Source of the DNA: Aporrectodea caliginosa
Taxonomy: Eukaryota > Annelida > Clitellata > Crassiclitellata > Lumbricidae
Reading direction: 5' to 3'
Assembly: GCA_020284085.1 (NCBI GenBank)
Contig: JACEVL010000465.1
Coordinates: 202,001 to 266,000, forward strand
Length of the DNA: 64,000 nucleotides
Made by a program: the position numbers and the translations under genes. Positions 1-12,715 of this stretch are shown here, piece by piece; position 1 is the stretch's first letter; each line of letters opens with the position of its first letter. The notes beneath the pieces are model-generated. The model saw nothing but the letters and a program-made list of their open reading frames with translations. It ran no database searches and was not told the origin of the DNA.

Positions 1-1375
1 GCGCTGCTTCGTGTCGGATGAGTTGTCCAGAGACGACCAGTGGAGTTCAGAGTCCGGTTGCCAGAGACCAAAGAGAGGAGGCTAGAGCAGCCGAGAGAGG
101 AGGTTAGAGCAGATGGGAGAGGAGGTAGAGCAGCCGAGAGAGGAGGTAGAGCAGGTGAGAGAGGAGGTGAGAGCAGATGGGAGAGGAGGTGAGAGCAGAT
201 GGGAGAGGAGGTAGAGCAGAGCAGGAGGTGAGAGAGGAGAGGAGGTGAGAGCAGAGAGGAGGTGAGAGCAGATGGGAGAGGAGGTAGAGCAGCCGAGAGA
301 GGAGGTTAGAGCAGGTGAGAGAGGAGGTGAGAGCAGATGGGAGAGGAGGTAGAGCAGCCGAGAGAGGAGGTTAGAGCAGGTGAGAGAGGAGGTGAGAGCA
401 GATGGGAGAGGAGGTAGAGCAGCCGAGAGAGGAGGTTAGAGCAGGTGAGAGAGGAGGTGAGAGCAGATAGAGGAGGTAGAGCAGCCGAGAGAGGAGGTTA
501 GAGCAGGTGAGAGAGGAGGTGAGAGCAGATGGGAGAGGAGGTAGAGCAGATTAGAGCAGCCGAGAGAGGAGGTTAGAGCAGCAGATGGGAGAGGAGGTGA
601 GAGCAGAGAGCAGCCGAGAGAGGAGGTTAGAGCAGGTGAGAGAGGAGGTGAGAGCAGATGGGAGAGGAGGTAGAGCAGCCGAGAGAGGAGGTTAGAGCAG
701 GTGAGAGAGGAGGTGAGAGCAGATGGGAGAGGAGGTAGAGCAGCCGAGAGAGGAGGTTAGAGCAGGTGAGAGAGGAGGTGAGAGCAGATGGGAGAGGAGG
801 TTGGGAGAGGAGGTAGAGCAGCCGAGAGAGGAGGTTAGAGCAGGTTTCAGCAGCCGAGAGAGGAGGTTAGAGCAGGTGAGAGAGGAGGTTAGAGCAGGAG
901 GTAGAGCAGCCGAGAGAGGAGGTTAGAGCAGGTGAGAGAGGAGGTGAGAGCAGATGGGAGAGGAGGTGAGAGCAGATGGGAGAGGAGGTAGAGCAGCCGA
1001 GAGAGGAGGTGAGAGCAGATGAGAGAGGAGGTGAGAGCAGATGGGAGAGGAGGTAGAGCAGCCGAGAGAGGAGGTTAGAGCAGGTGAGAGAGGAGGTGAG
1101 AGCAGATGGGAGAGGAGGTAGAGCAGCCGAGAGAGGAGGTTAGAGCAGGTGAGAGAGGAGGTGAGAGCAGATGGGAGAGGAGGTAGAGCAGCCGAGAGAG
1201 GAGGTTAGAGCAGGTGAGAGAGGAGGTGAGAGCAGGTGAGAGAGGCAGTGAGAGAGGAGGCAGAGCAGCTGTAGTGAGGATGCAGTAAGAGGAGGCGGAG
1301 CAGCTGAGAGAGGAAGCAGAGCAGATGAGAGAGGAGACAGAGCAGCTGAGAGAGAGGAAGTAGAGCCGCTTAGAC
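1..1375. repeat. GA-rich higher-order minisatellite
   Basis: Tandem array built from three related 21-22 bp modules, all variants of GAGAGGAGGTNAGAGCAG, that together form a repeat of about 65 bp. Copies differ mainly by module deletions, and the right end (1250-1375) decays into divergent units. The first 60-90 bases are unique and match 39868-39950, where only one unit is present. Open frames inside are by-products of the repeat and not genes. Confidence 0.9.
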
Positions 1376-2169
1376 AGTATATCATATTAAATATTATTAT
1401 CAGATTAGAGCAGCATATATCGAGTACAAAGCTGTAGTTAGTAGTTTGTGTATTTCTTTTGGTCTTTCTAAGTTTTCTTTAAGTTGTGGGTTGTATTTTC
1501 CGTCTGCCTAGTGCTATGCAAGATAGTGTATTGCATTGAATTTTATTGTATCTAAACATTTATAAAGCGCCCCTTGCAGGATGAACCATTCAGAAGCGTC
1601 CCCAGTGCGCATTATGATTTGGAACCGGACTAAGCTGGGCAGTAAAAGGCAAGTACTGCTATGGCGCCATGTACATGACCTCGGGATTCGTATATTGCAG
1701 GTTGAAGGAAATGAGCACCTCCACTATTTTCTAAATGGCTATGGGATCTTACTTTCTTAATCATTTGTTATATGCAATATGATATTGCAACGGTTTTTAT
1801 TATGGCCTAAATGAAAAGCTGTAACAATGACCACAAGACTCCGCTATCTTTTATCTGTATAGGGACACATTTAAATTCTATTTATCCTACTTTTACTAAT
1901 AATTCTCCTTAATTACTTCCATGTCAAGTGATCAATCGTTGTTATGGACACTATACTGTACTTAAGATGATGCTTCTGTAAAGACAGTTTGCAGTCATAT
2001 CTGAACATTGTCCAAACTAGTTATTAGGGTTTTCAGAACCATAACAGCCTCCCACCTGAGTTTTAAATAGCCTACTTTACCCGAATTATATCCTTTTAGA
2101 GGTTTTCAAGTGTCTGTATACATGAATATACTTGTACATGTAATTATGAAAATGTCCTTTCTGTTTCAG
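1376..2169. other. Intron or upstream sequence of receptor E, no exon recognised
   Basis: AT-rich sequence between the minisatellite and the transmembrane exon. A short minus-strand LINE tail (TTTATAAAGCGCCCCTTGCA) lies near 1560. I found no stalk or CTLD exon here, so the upstream exons of receptor E are probably left of the window. Confidence 0.4.
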
Positions 2170-3294
2170 GTGCTGTTGCAGGAATCGTAATAAGTGTTTT
2201 GATATTGTATATAGTCTCACTGATGCTGGTGGCAATCCTGGTGTCTGTTTTAACAAAGTAAGCCTTTTAGTCCGATACTATTGTAGCCATAAACTTTTAG
2301 CAACTTATTTGCTGGTAATGTTGACCATTGTTACAGTAGTGTAGCGTCCATGTGCTTCCAGTGGCTCTCTAACAGATATAAACAGGAGAGTCTATCTGGG
2401 CAGTTGTACATGTAAGGCGACGTTGTACCTTTCAGAGACGCTGAATTAGACAAAATGTTTTTCCTCTTAAAGTTAAGCTATTTCTACATAACTATGATGG
2501 CGGCATCTTTGTGAAACACGGTAGCTAATTGTCTTCAGTTTTCGGCTTGACATGTAACGCAGAGGATTTGTTTTCGAGTCTGCACTAAGGTGGTTATTGT
2601 ATAGTATGTATACGGACCTTGAGCAATTTCTTCACTCGTAATTGTTAAGCGATATTAATATTATGTCGTACGATGGAGTGGGTGCTGCAGAACTTTGGAA
2701 GGAGGGCAATATCAAACACAGTTGTATTGTATTGTAAGTACTGTATTATATTAGGGGGGTCTATAGTATATTGTATTATGTAATGTAATGTAATGTAATG
2801 TAACATAACATACATAGCGCGTCTTAAGAGCCCCTAACAGAGGCTCTGCGTATCACGTTCGGTGTTTACACGCCAGTGGCATCATCTATATATTGTATTG
2901 CATTGTATTGTATTGTTTTGTATTGTATTTGTGACCTCGATTGTTTTTCAGGAGAGGAACAATCGATCTCAGCAACTGGAAACTGTTTCGGATGGTATCC
3001 ACCGACGGCAAAGCGAGAAGTAGCAACGCTGAACTGGCCGATCAAAACGACTACACCGACGAGACGCTTTCGTCCCCTGCGGAACTGTACACCGCTCTAG
3101 AGACGAGAACGAGGGACGCAACGCCACCAGAACCGTCTCCCTACCAAGCGCTACAACAGGTGGGCGGCCGCAAGAATCACCGCAATGCAAAGCCAAGGAT
3201 TAAAAAGAAACCGACGACAGACGTTACCCAGGCAACCGTTCCCCAGGCAACCGTTCCTCAGGCAACCGACGATGAAATCTACCAGAACTATTAG
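2170..3294 (+). CDS. Receptor E: transmembrane and cytoplasmic tail exons (5' part outside window)
   Basis: Two exons are visible: 2170-2257 (acceptor CTGTTTCAG, donor GTAAGC) and 2952-3294 (acceptor TTGTTTTTCAG, stop TAG). The first enters in phase 1 and leaves in phase 2, exactly like the transmembrane exons of receptors A-D in this window. It encodes a hydrophobic helix of about 26 residues ending VSVLTK. The second encodes a tail of about 114 residues with an acidic middle and a basic segment (KPRIKKKP). It carries three copies of QAT(V)P and several tyrosine motifs: YTAL, SPYQAL (fits the ITIM pattern S-x-Y-x-x-L) and a terminal EIYQNY (YxN, the pattern bound by Grb2-type SH2 domains). 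The tail shares no obvious sequence with the other receptors, so membership of the family rests on exon phase and the helix. Lectin exons would lie left of the window. Function is inferred: membrane receptor signalling through phosphotyrosine. Confidence 0.7.
2755..2850 (-). mobile_element. LINE/SINE 3' tail fragment with (TTACA)n
   Basis: Minus-strand remnant: a CAGAGCCTCTGT-type motif, then a GCGC core and a TTACA-repeat tail read right to left. It matches the 3' ends of the other LINE tails in the window and lies in the intron of receptor E. Confidence 0.55.
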
Positions 3295-4525
3295 CACCAA
3301 ACAGTTAATTGCTTTCGGACGTGGCTATCTGTCAACACACATGGGCGGATCCAGTGTGGGGCAATCTGAATGTACCCCTCGTTTATTTTGCTGCCATGAC
3401 ATTGACTTCCTCCTCTCAAACCATTGTCGCTAGAAGACATTTGTACACAGGGGAAAATATGACAACGGGCGTACGTTATCAAATGCCTCATTTGGGTCAT
3501 AATGTTAAGGTGTAAATAATTCGAGATGGGTCGATGTGCCCCACCTTGCCCCAATGTGAGGGTATCCAATAAGAGCGAAGGTTACGTTCTACACCTGTAA
3601 ATTTAAACGAGACTAAATTTAAGCAAGAAGGTGAAAAAATAACTTGTCATAAAATAAAATTGTCATAAAATAAAAATAAATAAAATTTAAATTTAAAATG
3701 AGATAACTGGAAGAACTGATGTAATACAGTGACTGATACAGGGTCGTAATCATAATGCAACGCAAGTCCTCATTCTATGGTCACTTCAAGCGAAATCGTT
3801 GATTTATTCAATGACGGACTTGAGCAGGCACCAAACATACTGTGAGCGAACTTAGGAGCACATGGAAAATGCATTTAAACCGCTTCGTGTATTCTAGGAG
3901 CAAACTGTATGTACGCTGTTCCAGACAAACATGGAGAAACTGCGATCATGTCTGAAATTGATCCGTCTATGCTTACATAGAGTGTGTGTACTTTTAGAAC
4001 ATCTATTAATCAAGGAAAAGACGAGTAGAACTTGCCTGTAAATTGCACTAAAGATAAGAGCTTTCCATGTACAACAGTCAATGCTAATAACGAATCAATA
4101 CTTGATGCAATTTCAAAATCCTCTGTACAGTGCCTATTTTTGACACATATAATGTGTGAGCTCTGCCTGCATACACTCACTGACAGTGTTCATTTGATAA
4201 TAAGAGGAATTAATTAAGAAACATTCTAGTCGTACGCACAAAGTTGGTTGCAGCATTTATTACTGTATAGCAAAGAACACTAGGCCTAATGCAGTAGTGA
4301 AATGGCTTGGATGAGAGTAATGTCACAGCTTTTGATAGGAAGTTTGAAAGGATGAACTGCTAAGAATTCTAAGTTAACTTGCCGTGTTTCTAACACAGAT
4401 TGCGCGCCTTCTGAGCCACTTATGACCCTTCCTCAGTTATATTATATTAAATTCTGATATTTCATGCCATGCTATGTTGTGTTTTAACACGTCATGTTAT
4501 GGGATGTCAAGATTACGCTTTTACT
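3295..4525. other. Tail-to-tail intergenic region of receptors E and B
   Basis: About 1.2 kb between two convergent stop codons. It holds AATAAA-type poly(A) signals for E at 3653-3682 and, on the minus strand, an AATAAA at 4261-4256 that could serve B about 265 nt after its stop. The segment 4270-4440 resembles the insert at 19368-19556 in receptor C and part of the 3' flank of receptor A. No gene is seen. Confidence 0.5.
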
Positions 4526-7500
4526 TTAAGCTGCAATTGACGAAAATTCTTCGTAGTGTTGTCCCAGTTCTAGTCTGAGTCTGTCGTACATCGTTTCAGA
4601 GGAATTATCGAGGTTCCGATTCAGGTGTTGATAGTGGTCATTGGCCGAATCGTTTACTTGCCCAACAGATGGTTCCCGAACTATACCGAGTTCATTGTTG
4701 TCGTTACGTGCTTTCTGCTCCGGAAGTCTCTCTGACCTGCAAAATATTAAGCAAGGAAACAAGAAATTTCTCATGTCTCAGAATTAAAACGTTAATGCTT
4801 ATGCGCAACTGGCTTGCAGGCCAAGCCCCAGTCTATCTTAGGGAGCTTTGTGTGCAGGTGTTATCCATACCAGGCCGGAGATTCCTTCGCTCTGCTACGC
4901 AAGGCGACCTGGTTGTCCCTATGGTTCGAACTTCCAAGGTGCTTACTTCATAAAAGCTTTGCTGTGGTCGGTCCATCTGTCTGGAATAGGTTGCCTAGCA
5001 ACCTCCGTAATGAGCTTCTTGGTCTTTCCTTGCCCCTTTTCCGCAGGCGTTTGAAAACCATTCTTTTCGATCGTGGTTGGGTGTTGTCAGGTCGGGAGCG
5101 CCTCTGAGGAGTATCTCTTGAAGTGGTGCTATATAAATTTACGATTACGATTACGGTAAAGAAGACGCTCTGTGTTGTTTCATAGGCCGCTGAGCAAGAT
5201 ACTCACGATTACAAAGGTCATTGATATTGGGCCAACAGCATTGTTTGGATTTTATACATGTACGAATTATGTTCGGATATTAACATGCTTTCGAATTGTA
5301 GCATATTGTACAATTATACGTACAAGTCGTTTTAGTCGATGCAGGGAAAATAAAAATAGTATTAACCAAGAAGTTAACTTTTGTTCTTAGTAAAGCATGA
5401 AATAGGAAACTCTACGTGTTCTAATAACTCAATGAAAGGACACTTCAGTCTATACAGTCCTTTTTCGATCTGATTGTAAATGATTGATTCCACTTAGAAG
5501 AAAGAGAATCGTGTAAACAAGTAAAACAGTTGATCAAATAAATTCCTCAAATCATACCTTTTATTTTTCACCGCTAGAATTATTACGAGCATGGTCACTA
5601 TGACGAGAGGTAGGCCTACACCAAGACCAACACCCAGACCGATCCCCACAAATGCTGAACAGATAAACATATAACGCGGGTTGAGTGAGTAAAACAATGA
5701 GTAAAACAAACACCTATTATTTTCTATTAACTCTTTGACATTGTAACTGATTGCGGTGTGCCAATTTGAGTTGTCTTTCTCAATAAACGGAGTCGTACCA
5801 AACATCACAAACTTCGCCACAGGGCAGCTGCACCAACCGTGCCCAGGCTGGTCCTGGGATTCGTGCATATCCGGTGAGTTTTTTTAGGAGGGTACCCCTA
5901 TATACAATAAATTTGTATTTAACCTTTGAGCGCTTCTGTGAGACTATTAAGTGGTGCTATATAAATGTCTTGTTACATTACATTACAAGAAGTCAATATC
6001 TTCATCGACTCCCCCATTGATGTTAGCGTTACGTCTATGTCAACCTTTTGCTGATTGAACGAATATTGATTGATTGATTTTGCTTGATATTTTCTTCTAT
6101 TTATCTTGAGCTCTTTAGTGCCACACGTAGGGAAATTCGCACCAACTAGACCATCTTTAGCAGTGCCATGCAACAGGCAGCCAGCGCAATCCCAGGCTAC
6201 TGAAGCCTGTCAAAGAAATCAGTGACGAAACGCGCGATCTGGAGTCAAGGAAAAGACAGTAAGACTAGTTCCGTTTTGTAACTAAATGTTTTTGCATTAA
6301 AAATTCAACAAATTCTGAATTTCTTCAGCTTCTTGGTTTCGCCCCACACCTCCAGCAAGGTACTGCCTCTTTATTTCGCTGGAAGTGTCTCGGGTCCTTT
6401 ATACCTTGCCACCTTCCGCCTTGTAGCTCTGGCGACGCCACCGCCAAACATGCACACAACAGTTGAAGCGATTTGTAGCTTCGTTAAAAGAAAATGCTAC
6501 TAATAATAGCCTAGGGTGAGCAAGAAAGTGAGTTAACCTGAAGTAGAACTGAAATTGACCTGAAAAATGGCTCGGTTTTCTGCGCCATTGGTTGAATCCT
6601 GTGCATTGACACCTCAATCGAAATTACTAATTAGAATTATTGCAATTAAAATGTATGTGCGTGGTTTTAACTAGGCGCCAACAAATTGGCTGATGTCAAC
6701 TGTGCATTAGACATTTGCCTCAATCGAAATTTTTTACTAATTAGAATTATTGCAATTAAAATGTATGAATATAAATTTTTTAACTAGTTAATTTCCATAC
6801 GTTTAATAAATTTCACCTTAATACAGGACAACAGTTGTGAACCTGCCACAGTAAATTTAATTGTAGCTAAGCAACCAATCAAACAGTTTCCTTTAACAAC
6901 ATCAATTTTGGTGTATACAGTGTTTGACTGTGTCATTGAAGACGCAGACCTCGTCAAAGATAAGACGTAATTGTTTTAATATGTTGCGCAGTCAAAGTTG
7001 AGGCGACCGAGTTCGTAAAGTCTGAATAATGCATTGTTCTGACGTTCGGTAAATTTTCTATGGTAGATTTTTGTCGATAAAGAGTAAAATTGCATAATCG
7101 GATAAAACTTACTTCTATCCCATGACGATGTACCATTTGCTGCTCCAACAGTACCAGCTGACGTCGGACCTGATGCAAGCCTAGTGTATTCCCTTGTGGG
7201 TGTTGTTATGGATGTTGTTGCCGTTACAAGAGATGTTACTAAAATCGAAAATTTGCAGATGAAACAAGGAACATAAATAGATTTAACTAAAAATGATTGG
7301 GCACAGTTACTGTAGGAGGCATAATATTATTTTAAATATGTGAATGTAAGACATTTACACGTCTCTAGAAAGTCACAGAAGCTGAATGGTTCTTGAACCT
7401 CGGAGTTCAAGATCCATTCAGCTAAGGCTCAAATACAACTACAGCGCGGTGGTGTAGGGGTACTATGTTCGGTGCCTTGCAGCCGGAGGGTTGCGGGTTC

Positions 7501-10500
7501 GAATCCACCTCAAGCCGCCGCGTAGGGACCCTGGGCAAGTCCTTCACTCGCAATTGCTCATGCGCCTCGGCGTGAAACTCTGATTCAGTGTCCGCGCTGT
7601 AGTCGGGAGCGCCTCTGAGTAGAAATCTTGAAGGGGCGCTATATAAATATCTGAAATGAATGAATGAATGAATGAGTCAAGCAACAAACGTACTTTTATC
7701 CATCTTCAAACTTGCCCCGAATACTCATTACCCCACAATAAAAAGAACTAAGCTGGGGCAAGGTATCCTGGTTTCTCTCGAAGAGTCACAAAGCTAGGAG
7801 CTATCCGGCTGTATTTTTATCAACTTCCCTGCACCAGTCAGTCTCACATACCGCTGGATATGGTCTATTACTATTCAATAATGTTCCTACGAGAATCTGC
7901 AGAACATGTCTACAAAAGTCGGTTTTGTTCGGTTTGGTAGACAGCTGTTAGTTTATTGGCTTCTGATTCACTATATTCATTAAGATTGTTAGACTACCTG
8001 CTACGGTTTGACAACAGGATATTCAATTCAACGAATATACAAAACAATACAATACAGTTACAATTACTAAGTGAATTGTTCGCATCATGAGCTCTAGCAT
8101 ACCTGTGTGACAGACTACGAATATGCTTTCTCTTGTTTTGCAGTCTTTTGGAAACCAACTGAGACTTGGACTACATGTAGAACACGCGACCAGACACCTT
8201 GCAGTCCATTCATTGTGATTAGGGATCCATTTTGAAAACTTCACATCTTCTCCTAACAGATGCAACACGAAATTTAATATACACGATACCTTAATTATTG
8301 CTTTGCCAAATTGAAGCTTGTTTAACAGGCCTATATCGATGTTAGTCTCACTTATCAACGTGTCTCAAACCAATTGCTCAGAGCTATTGTTTCTTGCGGT
8401 GAAAATGGCACAACAAGACAGCCCACGTTGGTATAGGAGCCTTGAATGGTATACTAGTAGCAACTCGAACATGGAGACCATACATTACTAGGAAAAGTAT
8501 GAAAATATCTATTCCTACCATCGTTTTTTAAGACAATCTTCGCAGGCATGCGACCTTTGGCGGTAAATTTTAAATTGTAGTTTTCAAAGAATACAATCAA
8601 CTTCTTTAATTAAGATTCTATGTTAAAGTAAAGCTCTTCTGAAAAGATGTTCTACCTGAGTCTTTCCAAATGTACCAAATGAACCGGAGTCCTATCCAGT
8701 ACTGAATATCCGGATCTGAACCAAGCCATGAAGTGAAGTCGATGCTGGTGACGTTTGCAAACGAAGCCAAATCTCCACCTCTTCTCAAGCATCTGTTTCT
8801 CGCCTCATTCCAATGAACCTGCTCATTCACTGCTGTGTAACACCTGCCATCAAACTGACGTGTATTGTTGACGCTGATTGAAGAGCACTTGGACACTGAT
8901 AAAGTCAAACAAAACAACAGAAATGACAATGATAATGATAGAAATGACGGCGTCAATGATACCGTTGTGATACTCTGACATTTGATTTCGATTTGTGTTC
9001 TGTAATAGATAACGACCTTCACTAAGATTTCACTTTTGCGACCATCGATTAATGCTCTATGTATTATAGTAACTTTGCGCTAGAAGTCGTTCGACTATAT
9101 TAGATAATAATGCCAATTTCCTAAAATGCTCTAAAATCATGTTGGTTACTGAAATTTTATTTTACTACATGTATAGTCATGCTCATGTGTTTGATAGAAT
9201 GATGCATGTCATGTTACCTGGATATTCGCATATATATCTCTGGCCAAAATGTGGTGGCTGTGCCGTTAAGTAGAAGCTGTTAACTCTGAATGCTAAGGTT
9301 GCCACATAACAATAAGAATCAGGGAAATAGTCGACATCAGATGCTGAAATTATAGAAACAAACTATTCTGATTCAAGAAATTTCGTATAGACAATTGACT
9401 AACGATCTACAACCGATGACATGATCGTGCCCAAATTCATAATACATAATTCCCTTAATAGATTGTGGCCACCATCATTCTTCTCACCTCATCATCATCA
9501 TCATCATCATCATCATCGTCGTCGTCATCATCATGATCATTGTTCGAAAGGGCCATGTGAATTATTATTTTATCAACAGTTATTTTCGACACTGTTTAAC
9601 TGCGACAAATTCAACTCTATCAAGAACTATACAATCATCTAAGACTATGCTAGAACACACGTAGCCTAACTGGTGAACCCATAGTTAAACTGAAGACTCC
9701 AATTCAAATATCTGAACGCTTAGCGCTATTATTACTTCAATCTACATTATGCCAACCTGGTATGGTTGGAATTGTTGAGTCGATCCAGTGCCAGGTAGGC
9801 CTATCTATTATGTTGTTATAGTCGCTGACTCGATAAGCATCCATCCAAGCAGTTTGGGATATAATTGGATTCGAAGGATCAGTAAGGTAGTTTGTGACAA
9901 TATTATTTGTTTCCTCGTCTTTAATGATGATCAAAGTAGATTGAAGATTGTTGCATCGTTGTCGTGCGTTGTCAAAGGAAGCAGTTAACCATCGGTTGTT
10001 TGTGGTGTCGTATTGTAGATCAAAGCAATGCATCTCCACTGATGTATTGTAACATCTTCGAAATGCATTGGCTCCATCCGTTGCATCCACTCGATAACAA
10101 AGACCTGGAATGAGTAAGATAAAAACATAACTAGGCTGGCCTAATCTGGACGGGGTGATGTTTGAATGGTAACAGGTAGGCACGAAGAATAGAAGGACGC
10201 CGGTTCGATACCCTCTAGTCCCATAAGACTGACTCAGCCTACCACTTTGTATATAGGGGTGACGGTAAAATGAGCAGCAGTAGGACGGATCGGCGCCTAA
10301 CAGGCTGCCATACAGCTATAGAAATTAATCGACTCTTTTTTAACTTGTTGTCATGTGTTCCTACAATTTCATATAATCATACTGCGGTTTGTCAGTTTGA
10401 ATTGAATAAAGAAACCTTTTCCGTCGTGCATTAAACTATTCTGACGAAATATAATCACAGAGTGGAAGTTAATTAAAGATAACTAACTCCGCCACTACTT

Positions 10501-12650
10501 GTAGTGCCAGTCTCAAGTCTGGATGAAGGAGGAGGGCGATGCTAATGATCTTTTTTTATCACACAGTGTCGTTAAACTGTAACTACTACTACTACTAAAG
10601 ATGACTCCAATTATTACTAAAGGTATAGGCTATCTGGCGAACCTCTTGGTAACAGAATAATAGTAATATTAATAATAATAATTGTAATTATCATTATTAT
10701 TATAAGAGGAGACCGGGGCTAGATGCAACAGGTGTTGGTTGCAACACCAGCGCTGGTTAAGCGATAAATAATAGCAGCGAACAATTAAATAACCTACCTT
10801 GTACAGAATATATTTTAGGTTCTTGTAACCTAATTTCTTGGCAGGCAGTTGATTATAACTACCGAAAAAAGTCAAAATTTATTTTCGGTAATCAAAAATA
10901 AATTTGGCGGTTTTGTGTTTTTTCGTAATGTAGCTCAATGTTTTGAAACAATTTAGTGTTGTTTGGTGCCATAAGTTGAACAATGAATTGGGCTTCAAAC
11001 TGCATTTAGTCACTTTATTTAAAAACAACGCTGTCGAGAAAATTTGTCATAAACAATGTCTATGCATTGCTTCGGGGTTGGTTGCAACATTTTACTCGGG
11101 GATGGTTGCAACATGTTGCAACCAACCCCATGCATTTATTTAAGTAAACTGTGTTCATTATTGGCCTGCTCATCACAATTAGGGCTATCTGAATTACTCA
11201 CAGACACTCCTAACAACAGAGCATTAGAGGAGGAACACGCCGTTAAAGCAGTCAGAGCTTCTAAAAAAAACCTCCACAGAAGCAAAAGAACCATAGAATT
11301 TAGACAAGTCCCAATGCAACAAAAGAAAGTGACGAAGCTTCAGTCCACGACCAATTGCCTAGTCAATCGTCTATCCGAATAAATTCTAAGAACAAAAAAA
11401 AAGCAAAACACAACAAAACGTGTAAAATAAGAATTTTAGAAAAGACAGACAGTGAAGAATCTGACAGTCATGGATGATGGAAATTATGACGATGATGGAA
11501 AACGGTTTTGTGTAGGCCTACAAGATGGGTCATCTGACAGTGCCAATGATGTTGTTGAAACACTGTTGTGTGGTAGATGATGATGATTACTTTGTACGTC
11601 ATGATCGTTTAAACCAAGGTGATTACGTGCTGGTCAAACTTCGAGGAATTAAAAATACAGCTAATTTTGTGGCAGAGGCGGCCTTTGACAGTTTTGTGCG
11701 ATATGCAAGGAAAGCAATGCCACCCCTTACTCATAAATGACATATTTTTGACGGAAGTGACCATCATGGTTGCCAGAACTTTCCGCCCTTAGAAAAGTGC
11801 CACTAAAGGGAGCAGCCTATAATTTTGTGGTGAATAAACTACTTACTTACTTACTATATCGCCTAAACCTAAAGTGGCTCGTATATCGGACAATTCACTG
11901 TCGGATGATCTAGAAACGGAGGTCACATTTCTTGCCACGAAATCGAGTAGGCGTACATTTGATGATGACGAAACTGTTCGATTTGTAATTCCAGAAATTC
12001 AATAACATATCCGGTTCCAAAGTAAGATATAATTAAGAAACCGCCTAGTCAGTTAAAATTGGGTGGCACTAAACGAGTCAGTCGGCAGATAGCATTCCCT
12101 TTTTCCTTTTCTGGTTACAATTTGAAGGCTTGAAAAAGCCCTACAATTTTTAATTAAATGTTGAACAATTATAGGCCTAAATAGGTAGAAGTAGACTAGC
12201 TATATCGGACTTTTTATCTACAACCCACAACAGACGATTATTTAGACGATTATTGCAGCAAAACAGTATAATAATATTATTATCTTGACTGATGCTTTGA
12301 TTTCTTTTAATTTTGAATTTGTTCAATTTATTACATTCTTATAATGTAGACAGGCCTCAGCAGGACCTAGGCTGTGCAGCTCAATTGAATAATTAGTCTA
12401 CAATACTGTTGCAACCTTCCCCGAGGGTCGTTGCAACCAACACCGGCCCGGGGTTGGTTGCAACACTTTGAAGCTCTCTGTTCAGTTAGCCATTGTGGTT
12501 GCATCTTTAGTCACTGCGATCGTCACTATAGCTTGTTTTGGTGCTGAGATATAAAGGATATATATGGGCTAAAATGGTTGTATATTGTTCCAAAAATAAA
12601 AAAATTGCACAAGAAAATATGAATTTTGTTGCAACCAACCCCGTCTCCCC

Positions 12651-12715
<65 letters not shown>

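Noticed and set aside
723..926. Glu/Arg-rich open frame
   Set aside because: It lies wholly inside the GA-rich minisatellite; frames stay open only because of the repeat.
1..1375. CRISPR-like array
   Set aside because: Units are contiguous and degenerate, without unique spacers of constant length.
5494..5868. 124-codon membrane protein gene
   Set aside because: Only 5654-5558 is an exon (transmembrane helix of receptor B); the rest reads through flanking introns.
7444..7510. tRNA gene
   Set aside because: A and B box sequences are present, but no cloverleaf acceptor stem closes and the unit continues into a SINE body; the same holds at 15341, 33664, 40436, 55236 and 59826.
9421..9642. His-rich open frame
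   Set aside because: Encoded by a CAT/ATC triplet run in intron 2 of receptor B on the opposite strand.
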